Below, piece by piece: positions 6,168 to 7,409 of a stretch of 7,409 nt of DNA (position 1 is the stretch's first letter; each line of letters starts with the position of its first letter). The stretch covers positions 1 to 7,409 of the forward strand of contig CALHUY010000087.1 of NCBI GenBank assembly GCA_938039295.1, read 5' to 3'. The position numbers and the translations under genes were made by a program. Source of the stretch: an uncultured Solobacterium sp. Lineage in GTDB: Bacteria; Bacillota_I; Bacilli_A; Erysipelotrichales; Erysipelotrichaceae. The notes beneath the pieces are model-generated. The model ran no database searches. It had not been told where the DNA came from and saw only the letters and a program-made list of their open reading frames with translations.

Positions 6168-7205
6168 ATGAGCGATAAAGTTATGCAGGTCCAAGAAGAA
6201 GCGTTAGCTGCGATTGAGCAAGCAAGCAACTTGGAACAACTACAACAAGTCAAAATTCAATACTTAGGTAAAAAGGGTAGTATTCAGGCACTTATGTCTG
6301 AAATGAAAGCTTTACCACCAGAGGAAAAGCCAGCATTTGGCCAGAAGGTAAACGTATGTAAGGATACGGTTGCCAAAATATTGGAATCAAAAGAAGAAGT
6401 ATTAAAGATTGCGGCTCTTGCTGGTAAGTTAGAAGCCGAAAAGATTGATGTTACATTAGCTGGTAATACACACAAACTTGGTACAACACATCCATTGATA
6501 ATGATTCAACAGGAGATTGAAGATCTCTTCTTAAGTATGGGTTATAAGGTTGCGGAAGGTCCGGAAGTAGAACAGGATTACTACAACTTTGAATTGGCCA
6601 ATACACCAAAAGATCACCCAGCACGTGATATGCAGGATACGTTCTATATCGATCCAAATACACTACTTAGAACACACACAACTGCAATGCAGATGCGTGA
6701 ATTAGAGAAGGCAAAGGGACAGGTTCCAATCAAGTTAATTTGCCCAGGTAAGGTATATCGTCGTGATGACGACGATGCGACACATAGCCATCAGTTTATG
6801 CAATGTGAAGGTCTTGTTGTTGGTGAGAGTATTACTTTAGCTGATTTAAAGGGAACACTAGAATATATGGCTAGCACAATGTTTGGGCAAGGTAGAACAG
6901 TTCGTTTCCGTCCATCCTACTTCCCGTTTACTGAGCCTTCTGTAGAAGTTGATGTATCTTGTCCATTTTGTAATGGTAAGGGTTGTAACGTATGTAAGGG
7001 ATCTGGTTGGATTGAAATCTTAGGTGCAGGTATGGTACATCCAAATGTATTACGCATGAATGGATTTGATCCTGAGAAGTATTCTGGATTTGCCTTCGGT
7101 GTAGGACTTGAGAGAGTTGCGATGTTGAAATATGGAATTGATGATATTCGCAACTTCTATACAAATGACGTTCGCTTTTTGAAGACATTCGATCGTTTTG
7201 ACTAA
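6168..7205 (+). CDS. pheS: Phenylalanyl-tRNA synthetase alpha subunit
   Basis: The catalytic subunit of the cytoplasmic (alpha-beta)2 enzyme that activates phenylalanine with ATP and loads it on tRNA-Phe (EC 6.1.1.20). The 345 residues match the usual bacterial length. Residues 1-90 form the N-terminal coiled coil that contacts tRNA; the class II core follows, with GTTHPL (105-110), LLRTHTTAMQMR (166-177), motif 2 around KVYRRDDDDATHSHQF (195-210), the phenylalanine-pocket segment FRPSYFPFTEPS (247-258) and motif 3 FAFGVGLERVAML (308-320, Arg316). Four Cys at 265, 268, 273 and 276 sit in a CPFCNGKGCNVCKGSG insert that is usual in Bacillota PheS. The ATG is preceded by GGAGG at 6154-6158, 9 nt away. 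Expression is governed by the T-box leader just upstream. pheT follows after 13 bp. Confidence 0.98.
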   Translation: MSDKVMQVQEEALAAIEQASNLEQLQQVKIQYLGKKGSIQALMSEMKALPPEEKPAFGQKVNVCKDTVAKILESKEEVLKIAALAGKLEAEKIDVTLAGNTHKLGTTHPLIMIQQEIEDLFLSMGYKVAEGPEVEQDYYNFELANTPKDHPARDMQDTFYIDPNTLLRTHTTAMQMRELEKAKGQVPIKLICPGKVYRRDDDDATHSHQFMQCEGLVVGESITLADLKGTLEYMASTMFGQGRTVRFRPSYFPFTEPSVEVDVSCPFCNGKGCNVCKGSGWIEILGAGMVHPNVLRMNGFDPEKYSGFAFGVGLERVAMLKYGIDDIRNFYTNDVRFLKTFDRFD

Positions 7206-7218
7206 GAGGAGGAAGGCA

Positions 7219-7409
7219 ATGAGACTAAGTTATAAATGGCTACAGGAATATGTAGATTTAAGTGATATTACGCCAGAACAACTAGCGGATAGATTAACGA
7301 CTGCTGGACTAGAAGTGGAAGGAATTGAACCGATGGCACAGGGCACTGGTCTTGTGATTGCGGAAGTAATTGAATGTGAAGATATCCCAGATACACATTT
7401 ACATCGTAC
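7219..7409 (+). CDS. pheT: Phenylalanyl-tRNA synthetase beta subunit, N-terminal part (cut by window edge)
   Basis: The first 63 codons of the large subunit of phenylalanyl-tRNA synthetase. The start MRLSYKWLQEYVDLSDITPE and the following LADRLTTAGLEVEGIE are the standard PheT N-terminus. The segment LVIAEVIECEDIPDTHLHR opens the EMAP/Trbp111-like OB-fold domain, which binds tRNA. AGGAGG at 7207-7212 lies 6 nt before the ATG. The subunit carries the B3/B4 editing domain and further tRNA-binding parts, but these lie beyond the window. It is co-transcribed with pheS under the T-box leader. Nothing unusual is seen in the visible part. Confidence 0.96.
   Translation, partial: MRLSYKWLQEYVDLSDITPEQLADRLTTAGLEVEGIEPMAQGTGLVIAEVIECEDIPDTHLHR

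Noticed and set aside
6152..6178. Eight-codon frame (MEEKVDER) overlapping the pheS start
   Set aside because: It arises from the terminator T-run and the pheS ribosome site itself and has no ribosome site of its own.
6960..7010. Four-cysteine segment in PheS as a novel zinc insert
   Set aside because: The same CxxC-type insert is usual in PheS of Bacillota, so it is not a new feature.
1..7409. CRISPR arrays, insertion sequences, tRNA or rRNA genes
   Set aside because: No regularly spaced repeats, transposase motifs, terminal inverted repeats or tRNA-like cloverleaf sequences were seen on either strand.

Overview
This window is an AT-rich stretch of chromosome with strong AGGAGG-type ribosome binding sites, short gene spacing and a tRNA-sensing T-box leader in front of pheS-pheT. 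It suggests a low-GC Gram-positive bacterium (Bacillota). Codon use and gene content would fit Erysipelotrichia or a related class, but that placement is an impression, not a demonstration. All supported genes lie on the + strand.

Layout. (1) 1-270: 3' end of a GNAT-family N-acetyltransferase gene. (2) 344-2046: a two-component pair, consisting of a LytTR-type response regulator and a GHKL/AgrC-like membrane histidine kinase that overlap by the tetranucleotide ATGA, closed by an intrinsic terminator at 2055-2086. (3) 2137-5719: two tandem full-length ABC exporter half-molecules (each TMD plus NBD) that overlap by 35 bp, closed by a second intrinsic terminator. (4) 5720-6167: a 448-base non-coding stretch holding a good sigma-A-type promoter and a complete T-box riboswitch with a UUC (Phe) specifier. 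(5) 6168-7409: pheS complete and the start of pheT, the two subunits of phenylalanyl-tRNA synthetase.

How the parts work together. The regulator and kinase almost certainly form one signalling pair, and the two half-transporters most likely form one heterodimeric exporter. Their adjacency suggests that the two-component pair controls the exporter, a common arrangement for peptide export, antimicrobial-peptide resistance and quorum sensing. No peptide precursor, C39 leader-peptidase domain or modification enzyme is visible, so the substrate is unknown. The pheST operon is a separate, conventional unit induced when tRNA-Phe is uncharged.

Novelty. Nothing here is clearly a new class of system. 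The points most worth a second look are the signal and substrate of the regulator-kinase-exporter cassette, the terminator placed between the regulatory pair and the exporter, the fact that both ATPase domains look catalytically intact, and a possible tiny ORF between the exporter and pheS.
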